A DNA stretch of 64,000 bases from Aurantiochytrium sp. KH105. Its lineage: Eukaryota > Sar > Bigyra > Thraustochytrida > Thraustochytriidae. Of the stretch, positions 46,727 through 56,074 are shown in pieces. The notes beneath the pieces are model-generated. The model did not search any database. It worked only from the letters and a program-made list of their open reading frames with translations, and had not been told where the DNA came from. The translations under genes and the position numbers were made by a program. How positions within the stretch are numbered: position 1 is the stretch's first letter; each line of letters opens with the position of its first letter. The stretch is taken from the NCBI GenBank assembly GCA_003116975.1, contig BGKB01000010.1, forward strand, positions 372,001-436,000. The letters are read 5' to 3'.

Positions 46727-48736
46727 TCACTCTTCGATCTGCGCACGAATCATGGAATGATCAAATCGATTTGCCGTGCGCTGCTTGGCCATGAACTCCT
46801 TGCGTTCCCGCTTACGTTCGCGGCGAGTCGCAATGCTCTGAATCTTGCGCGCCATGGACCGCGGACGACCTTCTTCCTCAGGATCGTAAGGGCCAATTTG
46901 CCTGAGGACATCTGCCAAGCCCTGCGAGGTCTCGAACCGCATGAAATTGTCACCCGCCATGAGCTTGTAGATGGCGTCCTTTGCTGGGGTGAACATCTCG
47001 TACGAGTACTCTTCTGCTGCGAACTGAGCCTCAAGGTCTCTTCGATGATTATCTTCGAGGTTGACGCACATTTCGGCATCTGCGTCGACAAACTTGTCAT
47101 AGATCTCGTGCGACGTCTTGACGAGATGGTTGAAACGGGACTGGATGACCGCTTCAATGTCATACCCGAGCGACTTAAGGACGCCCTTTCGAATGCGATG
47201 CTGCCCTCGCGCCTCGAGCTCCTCCACAGCAAAGTAGAATTGGACATTTTCCTGTGCGACTTCCTTTTCACAATGGCGCATGAAAGCCTGTCGGCAATCT
47301 TGCTGGTAGAGAATGTCTCTAAGGTTGCACTCAGCGCCAAGAACACGAAGACGCAGCTCGGCGTAGACGGTGGGCTCGTCGAGAAAGACGCGCGAAAAGT
47401 CGTCCTCGTTCACAGCGAGGCAGACCAGACCTTTGGGGCCAGCACGCACCGTGGCTGAGTGCGGACGACCCGTGACCAGCGAGAGCTCGCCAAAGTATTC
47501 ACCAGGAGAAAGCTCACGCACAGGGGTCTCATCGATCCCTTTGAGAACTTTTGCAACACCCTCTGCGATAAGGTAAAAGGTTTTGTGATGTACCGTGCCC
47601 TCTGAAACAACGTCCTGGTGAGGATTGAAGGTCACGGGCGCCGCCATGGAGGCGAGCATTTCAATTTTCGTGGGCGACAGAAAACGCGTAAACTTTGACG
47701 CATCCGAAGTTCCCGTGAGAAGTGTTCGTGCTCGCATGGCATCAATAATTTCCTGACGAAGGTCTGGGGCCGTTGAAATTAATTTGTCAAAGGCTTGTTT
47801 GGTGATCTCTAAGAGCACCACATCAGAGAGCGTGCTGACGGTGATCGGGCGCTTTGGTGACTTGCTTTTACTAATAAGCGCGCACTCACCAAAGCCTTGA
47901 CCAGGCGTAATATTCTTGAGCTCCGTCACGCTGAATGCGGTCTCGTCGCTATCGTTACTCATGGTCGCGACGGCCTTGCCATTTGCGAGCACGTACCAGG
48001 CATTGGCGTTTTCTCCCAGTGTGTAGACGCGCTCGTAGGCGCCGACGCGACGGACACGGAAAGATCCGGCGGCTTTGGCAAGGCGTTCTTTAGAGATGCG
48101 CTTGGAAAAGAGATCGACGGAGCCGAGTACCTTTGTGATCCATACGTTGCCCTTTTCGGTAATATGTTTTTGGACGCCAACAAGGCTGGACGGCGTGCGT
48201 GCGCCTGGGGAGGGCTCCATCATGCGCTGCGAGATCCGGATAATGTGCGTCTCCTCCTCTGTCACGTAGCTTGCGGCGTACCATATTTTGTGCTTGAATT
48301 CTACAGCACCAGCGATTTCATCCGGACCGAGCTTTCCAGGTTGTTCGCCTTCGGCATGTCTTGACACGGAGCCGGACATAATGATGGCAATCTCGTTGGC
48401 AGGATCACCTTGCGTATAGATGGCGACGCCACGAGGGACGACATCGACCTGCAGATTCATCGCAGAGCCGCTCACTGCATAGCTAAGCTTGCGGTTCGAC
48501 TGCTTGCCGGCAAAGAGGGGGCTTCGCATCATAAAGGCAACGAGAGCGTCTTTGTGATCGTCGGGCGAAAATGTCCCGCGTCTTGAGCTATGTGCATCGC
48601 TGCCGGTCTGACTATTGGCGGATTGGTGAGCGAAGGCCTCCAGATTACCTTCGTACTGGGCAATCTGCTGACCCCGCGTGCCAACATTGCTGGTTTCCGT
48701 CACCGCCCTGGCCGGCGAGGATTCGACGCAACCCAT
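46727..48736 (-). CDS. Cyclic-nucleotide-binding / RGS fusion protein, probably N-myristoylated
   Basis: This 669-residue protein (start 48736) begins MGCVESSPARAV. Gly2 followed by Cys and Ser at position 6 is a typical myristoylation plus palmitoylation signal, which is why this ATG is preferred over 48817. Three cyclic-nucleotide-binding-like beta barrels follow (about 70-165, 205-318, 348-453). In the second the phosphate-binding cassette reads FGECALISKSKSPKRPITV, keeping the Glu and Arg. In the third it is FGELSLVTGRPHSATV, where His replaces the Arg. The first is degenerate. An RGS domain fills about 471-605 (LRDILYQQDCRQAFMRHCEK, ENVQFYFAVEELE, DAIYKLMAGDNFMRF). RGS domains speed GTP hydrolysis by G-alpha subunits, so the protein may let cAMP or cGMP tune G-protein signalling at the membrane. 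No kinase domain is present. Confidence 0.9.
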   Translation of the reverse strand: MGCVESSPARAVTETSNVGTRGQQIAQYEGNLEAFAHQSANSQTGSDAHSSRRGTFSPDDHKDALVAFMMRSPLFAGKQSNRKLSYAVSGSAMNLQVDVVPRGVAIYTQGDPANEIAIIMSGSVSRHAEGEQPGKLGPDEIAGAVEFKHKIWYAASYVTEEETHIIRISQRMMEPSPGARTPSSLVGVQKHITEKGNVWITKVLGSVDLFSKRISKERLAKAAGSFRVRRVGAYERVYTLGENANAWYVLANGKAVATMSNDSDETAFSVTELKNITPGQGFGECALISKSKSPKRPITVSTLSDVVLLEITKQAFDKLISTAPDLRQEIIDAMRARTLLTGTSDASKFTRFLSPTKIEMLASMAAPVTFNPHQDVVSEGTVHHKTFYLIAEGVAKVLKGIDETPVRELSPGEYFGELSLVTGRPHSATVRAGPKGLVCLAVNEDDFSRVFLDEPTVYAELRLRVLGAECNLRDILYQQDCRQAFMRHCEKEVAQENVQFYFAVEELEARGQHRIRKGVLKSLGYDIEAVIQSRFNHLVKTSHEIYDKFVDADAEMCVNLEDNHRRDLEAQFAAEEYSYEMFTPAKDAIYKLMAGDNFMRFETSQGLADVLRQIGPYDPEEEGRPRSMARKIQSIATRRERKRERKEFMAKQRTANRFDHSMIRAQIEE

Positions 48737-48883
48737 CTTTGCGCGGAGATGGGCGTCCTCGTCAGCGCTCCTCCAATGCTGATCGTCCGTTCGAGATTCG
48801 CGTTTGCTTTCGCGCAAAGCATGTCATGCATGCTTGTCCCATGCGTCCACACGCACCCTCGCACGCAACGTCCAGTTGCCTGC

Positions 48884-48914
<31 letters not shown>

Positions 48915-49512
48915 GGTGCGTGCGTGCCAGTGACTCCCTCCACAATGTCCCGTGCTGCCAAAAAAGTGTCATTCGCAAAACAAAAATGGACTCCTCGATC
49001 GAAGCCAGCTCCAGCTTTTTCGCGGGGGGGAGGGGTGTTATCAACCCAGGGCCGCGAGCACGCGCCCACACGGGGCCATACCACAGGCATTAGCAGCAAT
49101 GGCGGCAGCCATGTGCGCACGAGTCCCTCGCTCGCGTGGCCCCAGTGACGTTGCGTCATTCCTGGCTTGCCCGAGACTGCAAGCAACGGGACTACTTTTC
49201 AACGCATAATAGGACCCAGCCTACCACAACTTCGCAAGCAAGCAGATTGAAGCATGGTCAATCGCGCTCATCAACTCCGCCGAAAGCGACAGAGACTCCG
49301 GGTCGAGTCGAGAGGAGCCGCCGGGCCCATCGAAGCCGTCAAGTCGAGCTCGGCGCAGCTGCTCCGGTCGAGGGGCCGAAGCGATGATGATGATCTGGAG
49401 CCGGACGGTGGTTAGACGCAGCGCGAGCATGTGACGTGAAGAGGAAAACCGAGACCAGAACACAACCACTCGCGAGGCCGCAAGACCGGCGCGCCGGGAG
49501 AACTCGCGCGCG
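48737..49512. other. Divergent promoter region
   Basis: About 780 bases between the starts of the cNMP/RGS gene (-) and the exonuclease gene (+). A GCTT/CCTG tetramer array lies at about 48878-48915. No gene recognised. Confidence 0.5.
48878..48915. repeat. (TGCT/TGCC)n microsatellite
   Basis: Two TGCC and about eight TGCT tetramers, about 140 bases upstream of the cNMP/RGS start. On that gene's strand it reads (AAGC)n(GGCA)n, like the repeat before SPF30. Confidence 0.9.
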
Positions 49513-51438
49513 ATGGTCGTGCTCCCGCTCGCTGCAGGCCTGCTGCGCAGACCCGGGGCCGTGTGGCTGCGCGGCGCGCGGGTCGCGGGAAGTGGCGGGG
49601 CAGCGAGACCCTGTGCCGCGGGGGCGCCATGGGGGATTCTCTCGCCGCCGACGTCGAGGGGGCAGCGCTGGGCGGCGCTTGCGACCAAGACACAGGCGAC
49701 ACCTCCGTCGGAAGCGCTGCGCGAAATGCTAAAAGAGGTCCGTAAACCTCGCAAGGATGTGCTCGTGAACAAGAAGCCGACGCTTTTGGCGTTCGACACC
49801 GAGTACAGCGCTCTGTCGAAACAGTTTCCCAAGTCGCAGCGTGACTTTGAGGAGGCAGGCATTCGGCTAGCGAGCATCGGGTGGGCACTTTTTGATGCCG
49901 AGGGCTTCATGATCAATACAGCGCCATCGCATTACATCGTCAAGCCCGACGAAGCTTTTCCAGTGAGTGCTGCAGCTACAGCCGTTCACCATATCTCGCA
50001 AGAGGATGCCCTCAAGCACGGTCGGGACCTCAAGACGGTGCTTCTTGCGTTTGCGGATTCTTGTGAAGCTGTGATGGAGAACGGAGGCTTCGTTGTCGGT
50101 CACTCGGTCACGGGAGATGTCTCGCTCGTTCTTTCAGAATTGAGTAGACTGCTCATCGACGGGGATGTGAAACTCGCGGCGGCCGAGGAAGCCTCGCTCG
50201 GCCGCTGCGCGCGATTCTTAGCCACGTCGTCAGTTTGCACTCTGCAAGCCTCCGGAATATACAGAGAAGTAGTGCTCAAGGAAGGCTCCAGCAGATACAT
50301 GTCTCTCCGGGACATTTATGCAAGCGTATCCCCTTCGACGATTCCCCAGGGCAGGAAAAAGCGAATTAGGCCAGCTCTCCAGTCCAAGCTTATGGATGCC
50401 TGGCACAATGCAGCCGCTGACGCAGTGATGTCAGCAATCGTCTATTATGGTCTGAAAGATCATGGGTTTCAGATGGGCTCTATCTCTTCCCCGGCCAGCG
50501 ACGCGATTGCCGCCGCATATATTAACAACGACGATTCCGTGCATGGCAGAAGCCAAGTCGCTGTCAACAATGTGCAAAATACGGAATCTGACACGATTGT
50601 TTTGGACCAAGAGATCGGTGATGATGCAGAGATGAGTGATGGAACGGATGACGAGGATGCATTGGAGGGCAACGAGGTGGACACGCCGCCTCTCAGCCTG
50701 TCGAAGCTCCCGCCGTTTTCGTTGGAGCTAGTGGACGACGTTTCTGTAGGCGCTGCGGCGCCTCGGATTCGCGAAGTGACGATTTGCGCCAGTGTGCCGT
50801 CGACGCACCCACTCGCGCATGATGCCACAATGACCTTGAGCAATGACAAACACCAGTCTCGACAGTTTCTGCACTGGAGCCTTGTGGAAGACGAGGATGG
50901 CGTGCAATCTTTGAAGACAGGGAATATCGTGCCGGATTCGATTCTTCGTGTCATTTTGAGCCCGCTGCGAATGTTCAGAGTATTGATTCTTTCGCGGGAA
51001 AAGAGACAAGAGGTCGCAGCGGTCATGTCCCAGGGCCTCCATGAGGTTCAGGCATTCTATGATGCAAATCATGAAGAACCAGACTGGTACTTGGCTGCGC
51101 AACCAGACATGAAAGTGCGTGATATTGAGCGCTACCGCTTTCCCGTCACCCAGCGTGTCATCCTGGATCTACCGCGATTCGATCAAGAGGTGAATGCGAG
51201 GCTCAAGGAGGAACTGGGGGCCAAATTCGATGGGGCTGGCAAGGTTTGGTATGTGCTGCTTCTTGGCGACGCAGGAGATCCATTGTCTACCTTTCGTACG
51301 ACGACTTATCAGAAGGTGTACATGAAAGAGATGGTCGAGATCTTGCATGCGATCGACCCTTCTATTACGTATTACCTGCAGGAGCCTGTGGACTTGGCTG
51401 CAGAGCGTGACCGCAATTTGGAAGCCCCGGTTTTGTGA
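49513..51438 (+). CDS. DEDDh-type exonuclease with possible organelle presequence
   Basis: The 641-residue protein has an Ala/Arg-rich N-terminus (first 60 residues, few acids) resembling a mitochondrial presequence. An RNase T/DEDDh exonuclease domain follows. Motif Exo I is FDTEYS (Asp95, Glu97), Exo II contains VVGHSVTGDVSLV (Asp202), and Exo III is AWHNAAADAVMS (His298, Asp303), so all four metal ligands and the general-base His are present. A long acidic linker (about 380-410) follows. The C-terminal part (about 535-575) reads VILDLPRFDQEVNARLKEEL then GAKFDGAGKVWYV, like the small DUF5710-type domain found with helicases and nucleases. Relatives of the exonuclease act on RNA or DNA 3' ends; a substrate cannot be named. 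Confidence 0.87.
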   Translation: MVVLPLAAGLLRRPGAVWLRGARVAGSGGAARPCAAGAPWGILSPPTSRGQRWAALATKTQATPPSEALREMLKEVRKPRKDVLVNKKPTLLAFDTEYSALSKQFPKSQRDFEEAGIRLASIGWALFDAEGFMINTAPSHYIVKPDEAFPVSAAATAVHHISQEDALKHGRDLKTVLLAFADSCEAVMENGGFVVGHSVTGDVSLVLSELSRLLIDGDVKLAAAEEASLGRCARFLATSSVCTLQASGIYREVVLKEGSSRYMSLRDIYASVSPSTIPQGRKKRIRPALQSKLMDAWHNAAADAVMSAIVYYGLKDHGFQMGSISSPASDAIAAAYINNDDSVHGRSQVAVNNVQNTESDTIVLDQEIGDDAEMSDGTDDEDALEGNEVDTPPLSLSKLPPFSLELVDDVSVGAAAPRIREVTICASVPSTHPLAHDATMTLSNDKHQSRQFLHWSLVEDEDGVQSLKTGNIVPDSILRVILSPLRMFRVLILSREKRQEVAAVMSQGLHEVQAFYDANHEEPDWYLAAQPDMKVRDIERYRFPVTQRVILDLPRFDQEVNARLKEELGAKFDGAGKVWYVLLLGDAGDPLSTFRTTTYQKVYMKEMVEILHAIDPSITYYLQEPVDLAAERDRNLEAPVL

Positions 51439-51940
51439 GAAAGGTCTGTCTGGCGAAACATCAAAGTATTTTCTCTTTCTGATTTGCTGTTGAAGAGAGA
51501 GATCGTTTCGATGCTGCGCTCGTCTGGCGAAAAGAAGCATAAAAATGAAGAAGAAAATGTAGCTTCTGTTTGCCAGTGATTTGACGACGGATTTCGAAGG
51601 CAGCAGTTCTGTACGGAGTCAATGGCACGGGCAAGCTTAACGGGCCTTCAGCTGCCACAGAACAAATGAAACAAAGAGGAAAATGACTATCGCTGCCAAT
51701 TAATGATGGTATGGTATGCTATCTAATGTGCATTACATATGCGTGTGGTGAGGCCAAAATTGCACAGGTGCGTGTATACTCGCACAGCACGAATCGAGGA
51801 AAATGGCTCGCAGGTCGCGGCGCTCCTCCCAAAAATGGAAAAAATGATAGGAGGGGGGGGAGGGAATAAAGCCGTGTCTGTCTCCCCGAGCCTCGCCGTC
51901 ATCACGGAAGGCTTCAGGGGCGGACAGGCTTGGTCGATGT

Positions 51941-52273
51941 TTACAGGATAAGGTTGCTGTTGGTGCGCGTAACGAGGAGCAACATGCGCAGGGAAGGGCC
52001 AAAGACCTGAAGCAGGCCCGAGGAGATGAGGCCCGCAGGCTTGCTGGCGGTCGTCTGGGCCACACCCGCCGTCGTCCTGTTCGCCGTCGCCGTCGCCGCG
52101 GCGCTCGCCTCCGCCGAGATGGACCTGTCCACCACGACGCCCTTGGGCGTCTGCGTCGCGGCCTTGGCCTGCGTCGTGCACGTTCTCCACGCGCCGGCCG
52201 CGCCGCGGGGCCCTGCGCGCGCGCCCGCGAGCCGCGCCGACGCGCGCGCCAGCGTCTGCAGCGTCGATGCCAT
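51941..52273 (-). CDS. Candidate small protein with mitochondrial-like presequence
   Basis: A 110-codon frame starting MASTLQTLARASARLAGARA, an Arg/Ala/Ser-rich, acid-free start typical of mitochondrial presequences. A Thr/Ala-rich middle is followed by a hydrophobic C-terminal stretch (GLISSGLLQVFGPSLRMLLL). I do not recognise a family. In favour: the tail has non-random hydrophobicity, and AT-rich sequence starts right after the stop as in a 3' flank. Against: the length is short and the region is generally GC-rich with open frames everywhere. Confidence 0.35.
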   Translation of the reverse strand: MASTLQTLARASARLAGARAGPRGAAGAWRTCTTQAKAATQTPKGVVVDRSISAEASAAATATANRTTAGVAQTTASKPAGLISSGLLQVFGPSLRMLLLVTRTNSNLIL

Positions 52274-53100
52274 CTCGCCCGACCGGGCTCCTCTCCGCTC
52301 CTCTCCGCTCCTCCCGGCTCCGGACCGCGACAGCGACGGCGCCTTCGACGAAGCCGCGCGCGCGAGCAGCTGCTGCAGGTCCCGCTCCCCCGACGTCTGC
52401 AGCTGCGCGTCGCGAGTCGCTCGCTCGGTTGATCGGAGTCTGCTTTCTCGTTCTTCGCCTCTTCTCCTCCTCCTCATTTCTCCACGGGATGGCAAGGGCT
52501 CCGGCGCTCACAGGTAGGACTCCGCCCGCGCCCCCGTGTGCGCCTCCGCCTCCGCCCAAGCGAACGGCCGCGTGAGGTACACACTGCGGGTAGCCTGGGG
52601 TTGGCGCGCCCCCAGGAAATCGCGCGCCCTGCGTCGACTTGACAGCGTCGTGGGCTAAAGACGACGACACAAGTGACACACAGACGCGCACGCACGCACG
52701 CACCCTGCCATTGGTTGGACATAGGCCAGTAAGAAGTAGTTCATTACATCTCCTCTGCAGCTGCTCCTTTCGCTGGTCGCAGTCGCTCGCTCGCCGCCAG
52801 TGCTTGCTTCTCTCGTCACACTCGACACTCGTGCGGTGGACTGCCGACCTGGCCGTGAAAAAAAGACAGAAGCAAGCGCGCAGCCACCCAGGCAGGCAAC
52901 CCGTTTCTGCACGCAAGAGACTTATTCGACTAACTTCTTGCAGCGCGAAAGGGAGGCCTGGCGGCCGGCTCTGCAGGGCCAGGTCAGCTGCCACGGCTGC
53001 AGCTGCGTGCGCGGGGAAGCCCCCGGCAAGCGGCGGCCAGCTGCGGCGTCGTGCGGGCGCGACGCCGCCGAAGCCGCGGGGAACGAGGGCCCCGCGAAGC

Positions 53101-53176
53101 CCTCGAAATTTGGGGGGCCGAATCGGGGTCCTCGAATTTGGGTAGCCGAGTCGGGGTCCTCGAAATTGGGGGTCCG
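53101..53176. repeat. 28-29 bp minisatellite
   Basis: Two full and one partial unit beginning CCTCGAAATT and ending TCGGGGT (53101-53129, 53130-53157, 53158-53176), upstream of the methyltransferase-Rit1 gene. Confidence 0.85.
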
Positions 53177-53360
53177 TCTGTCGCGGGTGGATGGGCGGGC
53201 GAAAGAGGACTTTCTTTTGTTGACCGTCATCACCGTCGCGCCGCGAGAGACGATAGAAGCGGGGAGGAGAGGAGAGGAGAGCGAGCAAGCTGTGATCGTG
53301 ATCGTGATTGAGGTCGCGATCGTGATCGAGCGAAGCTCTCGCCCACTAGCGATTGCGAAG

Positions 53361-55790
53361 ATGGCGCTCGAGGAGGAGGACAGCGAGGATGACCAAGGCC
53401 CCGTGGGACTACGGCAGCTCTTCGAGATGAGCCTGCCTGAGGTCGAGCTGCGCCAGAGCTTTTGCGTGAGGCCTCTGGGAAGGCGGCACAGGCAGCGATC
53501 AGGTGCGCAACAAGGTAGCGCAGACGATGACGACGACGACCAAGAAGAAAACCTTGACGACAAGGTGGAAATTTGCGACGCAAAGGGAAACACGTCGGCA
53601 ACCGAAGCTGAGAATGACGACGACGTCCTCGATGCCCAGGAACTTGACATCCGCGTCCTCTGCGCGGAGATGGACCAAGGCTCGAGCTGGCAGTCTGGAA
53701 AGTTCCTCTGGCCTGCGGCGCGAGCGCTTTGCGAATACCTCGGAAGCGACGAGTTCGCCTTCGCATCGCACGCACGAAAGGACCGCATCACACGGGTCAT
53801 GGAGCTTGGTGCCGGCGCGGGACTCGTAGGTATCTTTCTGGCGCGGCTCCAAGCACGGCTGCATCGACGCCGCGGCTACGTGGTTCTCACCGACCGCGAC
53901 CCATTCCTGCTCGACATGATTCAGCGAAATGCGGCAAAGAACGCCACAGATGGGCCGATGCTGCCTGTCGAGACAGCAGAGCTGAGTTGGGGCGCCGACG
54001 ACCCAAGTCTGGACGCCTTCCGTCGCAAATACTCGCGCCGCCCCTTTGATCTCATCGTCGGTGCGGACCTCTTGTACTCGACTGAGGTCGTTGCCTTGGT
54101 TTTCGAGACCGTAGACCAACTCTTTCGCCACGCCGAGGGACGCGGGGTCTTTGGCCAATTCGTGCTGTGCTCGAGTTTTCGAGTACAGGAGACATCGGAT
54201 CTGATCTGTGGACACTGTCGGCGACTTGATCTTGAGCGTGAGGTGCTTCGTGACGAAATTGCAAACGGCGGTGTGATCGTGGAGCGCTTTGTGCGCGCTG
54301 CGAGTGCCATGGGGTATGTTCAAACCGATCACTCGCTCAGCCATGCGCTTCGTAATCTCAAACGGGACGAGTACGGTTTGTACGCCCGCATTCAATCGAT
54401 CCACGCCGACGCAAACTTTGTGGAGCGTACCTGCTCACAAACCTTTGGCGCTGCGTTGCCCGTATTTGCAAACCTGCGCAATGGTGCATGGTATACGCGG
54501 GCAGATGGCTGCTACTTTAAAAGCACTGACGGCCACGTTGCAGATCCTACGTTTGCAGCGAGACGACTCAATACGAACGTGCTACGCGCGGCCTGCAGTG
54601 CAAAGTCAGAGGGTGCTTCTGCTCTTGGGTTTCTTCCGAGCGAATACCGCGGAGGAGCAATTCTCGTTGACGCCACGCGAAGAGGAAAACGCTTTCCCGA
54701 CGCGTTCACCCGGACGGTGCCCATTTGGTGCTTTGTACTCAATAGGGTTGCGGGACATGACAGCGCAGTCTTGGACTTGCCGCCATGGGTCTCTGACTCT
54801 GAGCGTAGCGCACTTGAAACCCGCTATGAAGAATGGATGGCGCTTGTTCCAGCGCCGGCGCGCGAGGTAATCCATACTCTGCTCGCCGAGAGACCCCCTC
54901 TGCGGCCTGTGTGGGTGTGTTGCGACACCAAGCAAGACTGGAATGAGGATGCTCGATGCACGGAGCTCACTTTGCCGCTTGTCAATCCCGAGGCGCCGTG
55001 CACACCAATAATTTGCTTGAGTGCCTCCGTAGCCATTGACGCCGAAACGGAGCGAATTTTTCGACGGTCTTGGCGTTATATCCCCGGAGCTGGTGACGAC
55101 CACGAAATGTGGGCTGGTTTACTGTCCCCAGAACTGTTTTGGTCTCATCGGCAGACGCTCGTGGAGTGTCAGAGTAATGAGGAATGCGAGCAAGTCTTGG
55201 AACACATCGCTTCTGGGGTGCTTGCGTCTGATGGCGTCGAGCGCGGAAATGTTGATGCAACTGAATTCGCATCGTCCGTGCCTGTGGAAGGCGCGCAGAC
55301 GATGCTCGTGCCTGTGGTGCTTGCCGTCGATGACAATTTTGTCAATGAGCTTGACGCGGATAGGCACGTGCTGATCGACCTGCGAGGTTCGGAGCAGAGC
55401 GCGCTCGATGGAAAATGGGAATCCGCTCTACCTGCTTCGCAGACACTTGTCCTTCGCGCAAGCGCAAAAGACTTTGTCCAGCGCCCATTCTGGCAAACTC
55501 GCTGTCTTTTGCCCGCATGTTCACTGCTCTTGAGTGCACGCTCAAATAACCTGACATGCGTTGTTCGCGCAGCTCCTATGACAACCGAGCGAGCGACGTT
55601 GGCGACAGCATTGTCGTGCATGGGCGTTGTGTCGGGCACCGAAGACATCAAGGCTGAGGTGAATGCTTCACTCTTTCGCGTCATGGAGGCTGCAGGGAAA
55701 CGTCTTCCTCAGCCCCCGGCGCGCAAGCTGCTCAAGAATGTGATTGTATTTCTGCATGACCAACGGAGAATGCAAGGAACTGCTTTATAA
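53361..55790 (+). CDS. METTL21/FAM86-type methyltransferase fused to Rit1 tRNA ribosylphosphate transferase
   Basis: The 809-residue protein appears to combine two enzymes. Residues 90-300 form a class I SAM methyltransferase of the METTL21/FAM86 (MTF16) group: WQSGKFLWPAARALCEYL, motif I VMELGAGAGLVGIFL (about 146-160), then VLTDRDPFLLDMIQRN and FDLIVGADLLYSTEV. Relatives methylate lysines on eEF2, eEF1A, HSP70 or VCP. From about 360 to the end it matches Rit1, which adds 2'-O-ribosyl phosphate to A64 of initiator tRNA-Met and keeps it out of elongation. Key blocks are FANLRNGAWY, DGCYFKSTDGH (about 380-388), ILVDATRRGKRFPDAF, PIWCFVLNRV and PGAGDDHEMWAGLLSPELFW. A C-terminal phosphatase-like region (HVLIDLRGSEQS) completes Rit1. 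The ATG at 53361 has a good context (GAAGATGGC) and begins an acidic leader. The upstream open extension is rejected. Confidence 0.93.
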   Translation: MALEEEDSEDDQGPVGLRQLFEMSLPEVELRQSFCVRPLGRRHRQRSGAQQGSADDDDDDQEENLDDKVEICDAKGNTSATEAENDDDVLDAQELDIRVLCAEMDQGSSWQSGKFLWPAARALCEYLGSDEFAFASHARKDRITRVMELGAGAGLVGIFLARLQARLHRRRGYVVLTDRDPFLLDMIQRNAAKNATDGPMLPVETAELSWGADDPSLDAFRRKYSRRPFDLIVGADLLYSTEVVALVFETVDQLFRHAEGRGVFGQFVLCSSFRVQETSDLICGHCRRLDLEREVLRDEIANGGVIVERFVRAASAMGYVQTDHSLSHALRNLKRDEYGLYARIQSIHADANFVERTCSQTFGAALPVFANLRNGAWYTRADGCYFKSTDGHVADPTFAARRLNTNVLRAACSAKSEGASALGFLPSEYRGGAILVDATRRGKRFPDAFTRTVPIWCFVLNRVAGHDSAVLDLPPWVSDSERSALETRYEEWMALVPAPAREVIHTLLAERPPLRPVWVCCDTKQDWNEDARCTELTLPLVNPEAPCTPIICLSASVAIDAETERIFRRSWRYIPGAGDDHEMWAGLLSPELFWSHRQTLVECQSNEECEQVLEHIASGVLASDGVERGNVDATEFASSVPVEGAQTMLVPVVLAVDDNFVNELDADRHVLIDLRGSEQSALDGKWESALPASQTLVLRASAKDFVQRPFWQTRCLLPACSLLLSARSNNLTCVVRAAPMTTERATLATALSCMGVVSGTEDIKAEVNASLFRVMEAAGKRLPQPPARKLLKNVIVFLHDQRRMQGTAL

Positions 55791-56074
55791 TGACAATGAT
55801 GATGATCATGATCGACAATTTGAATCTCTGGCACGCCGCGTTGAAAGGCAAGATAGATTGCTCGCATCTGTCAAAGATGGAAACAACAAAGAAGCCTAAC
55901 GTGCAACGTACGCCCTTGGGATACCGATACGATTTTATCACAATAAAAAGGTGTCATTTTCGGCGTCCTTTTCAGCCTCATCAAAACGCTCATCAGACTT
56001 CGAATTTGTGTACGTTGCACGAGCAAGGAAGGACATAAGGTAAATGTTGGTTGTTTATAGTGATTGTAAAGGTA
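55791..56074. other. AT-rich convergent spacer
   Basis: A 284-base spacer between the methyltransferase-Rit1 gene and Ssl1. It starts with an ATGATGATGATCATGATC-like stretch; an AATAAA occurs at about 55943. Nothing else seen. Confidence 0.5.

Larger units (their letters stand above)
51439..53360. other. 1.9 kb intergenic region with one weak candidate gene
   Basis: AT-richer to about 51930, then GC-rich. It holds a weak minus-strand candidate (51941-52273, listed separately) and a 28-29 base minisatellite (53101-53176). A 521-codon minus frame (51723-53288) and an open extension of the downstream gene's frame back to 52800 look compositional: both are Arg/Pro/Gly-rich and share the same DNA. 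Confidence 0.45.

Noticed and set aside
51723-53288. 521-codon minus-strand frame
   Set aside because: Gly/Arg/Pro-rich throughout, with the minisatellite translated inside it, and no domain. Only the short 51941-52273 part in a different frame was kept as a weak candidate.
52800-53360. N-terminal extension of the methyltransferase-Rit1 protein
   Set aside because: It would translate the 28-29 bp minisatellite and Arg-rich leader. The ATG at 53361 has better context and starts the acidic leader.
53499-54404. 301-codon minus-strand frame
   Set aside because: Shadow of the methyltransferase domain on the opposite strand.
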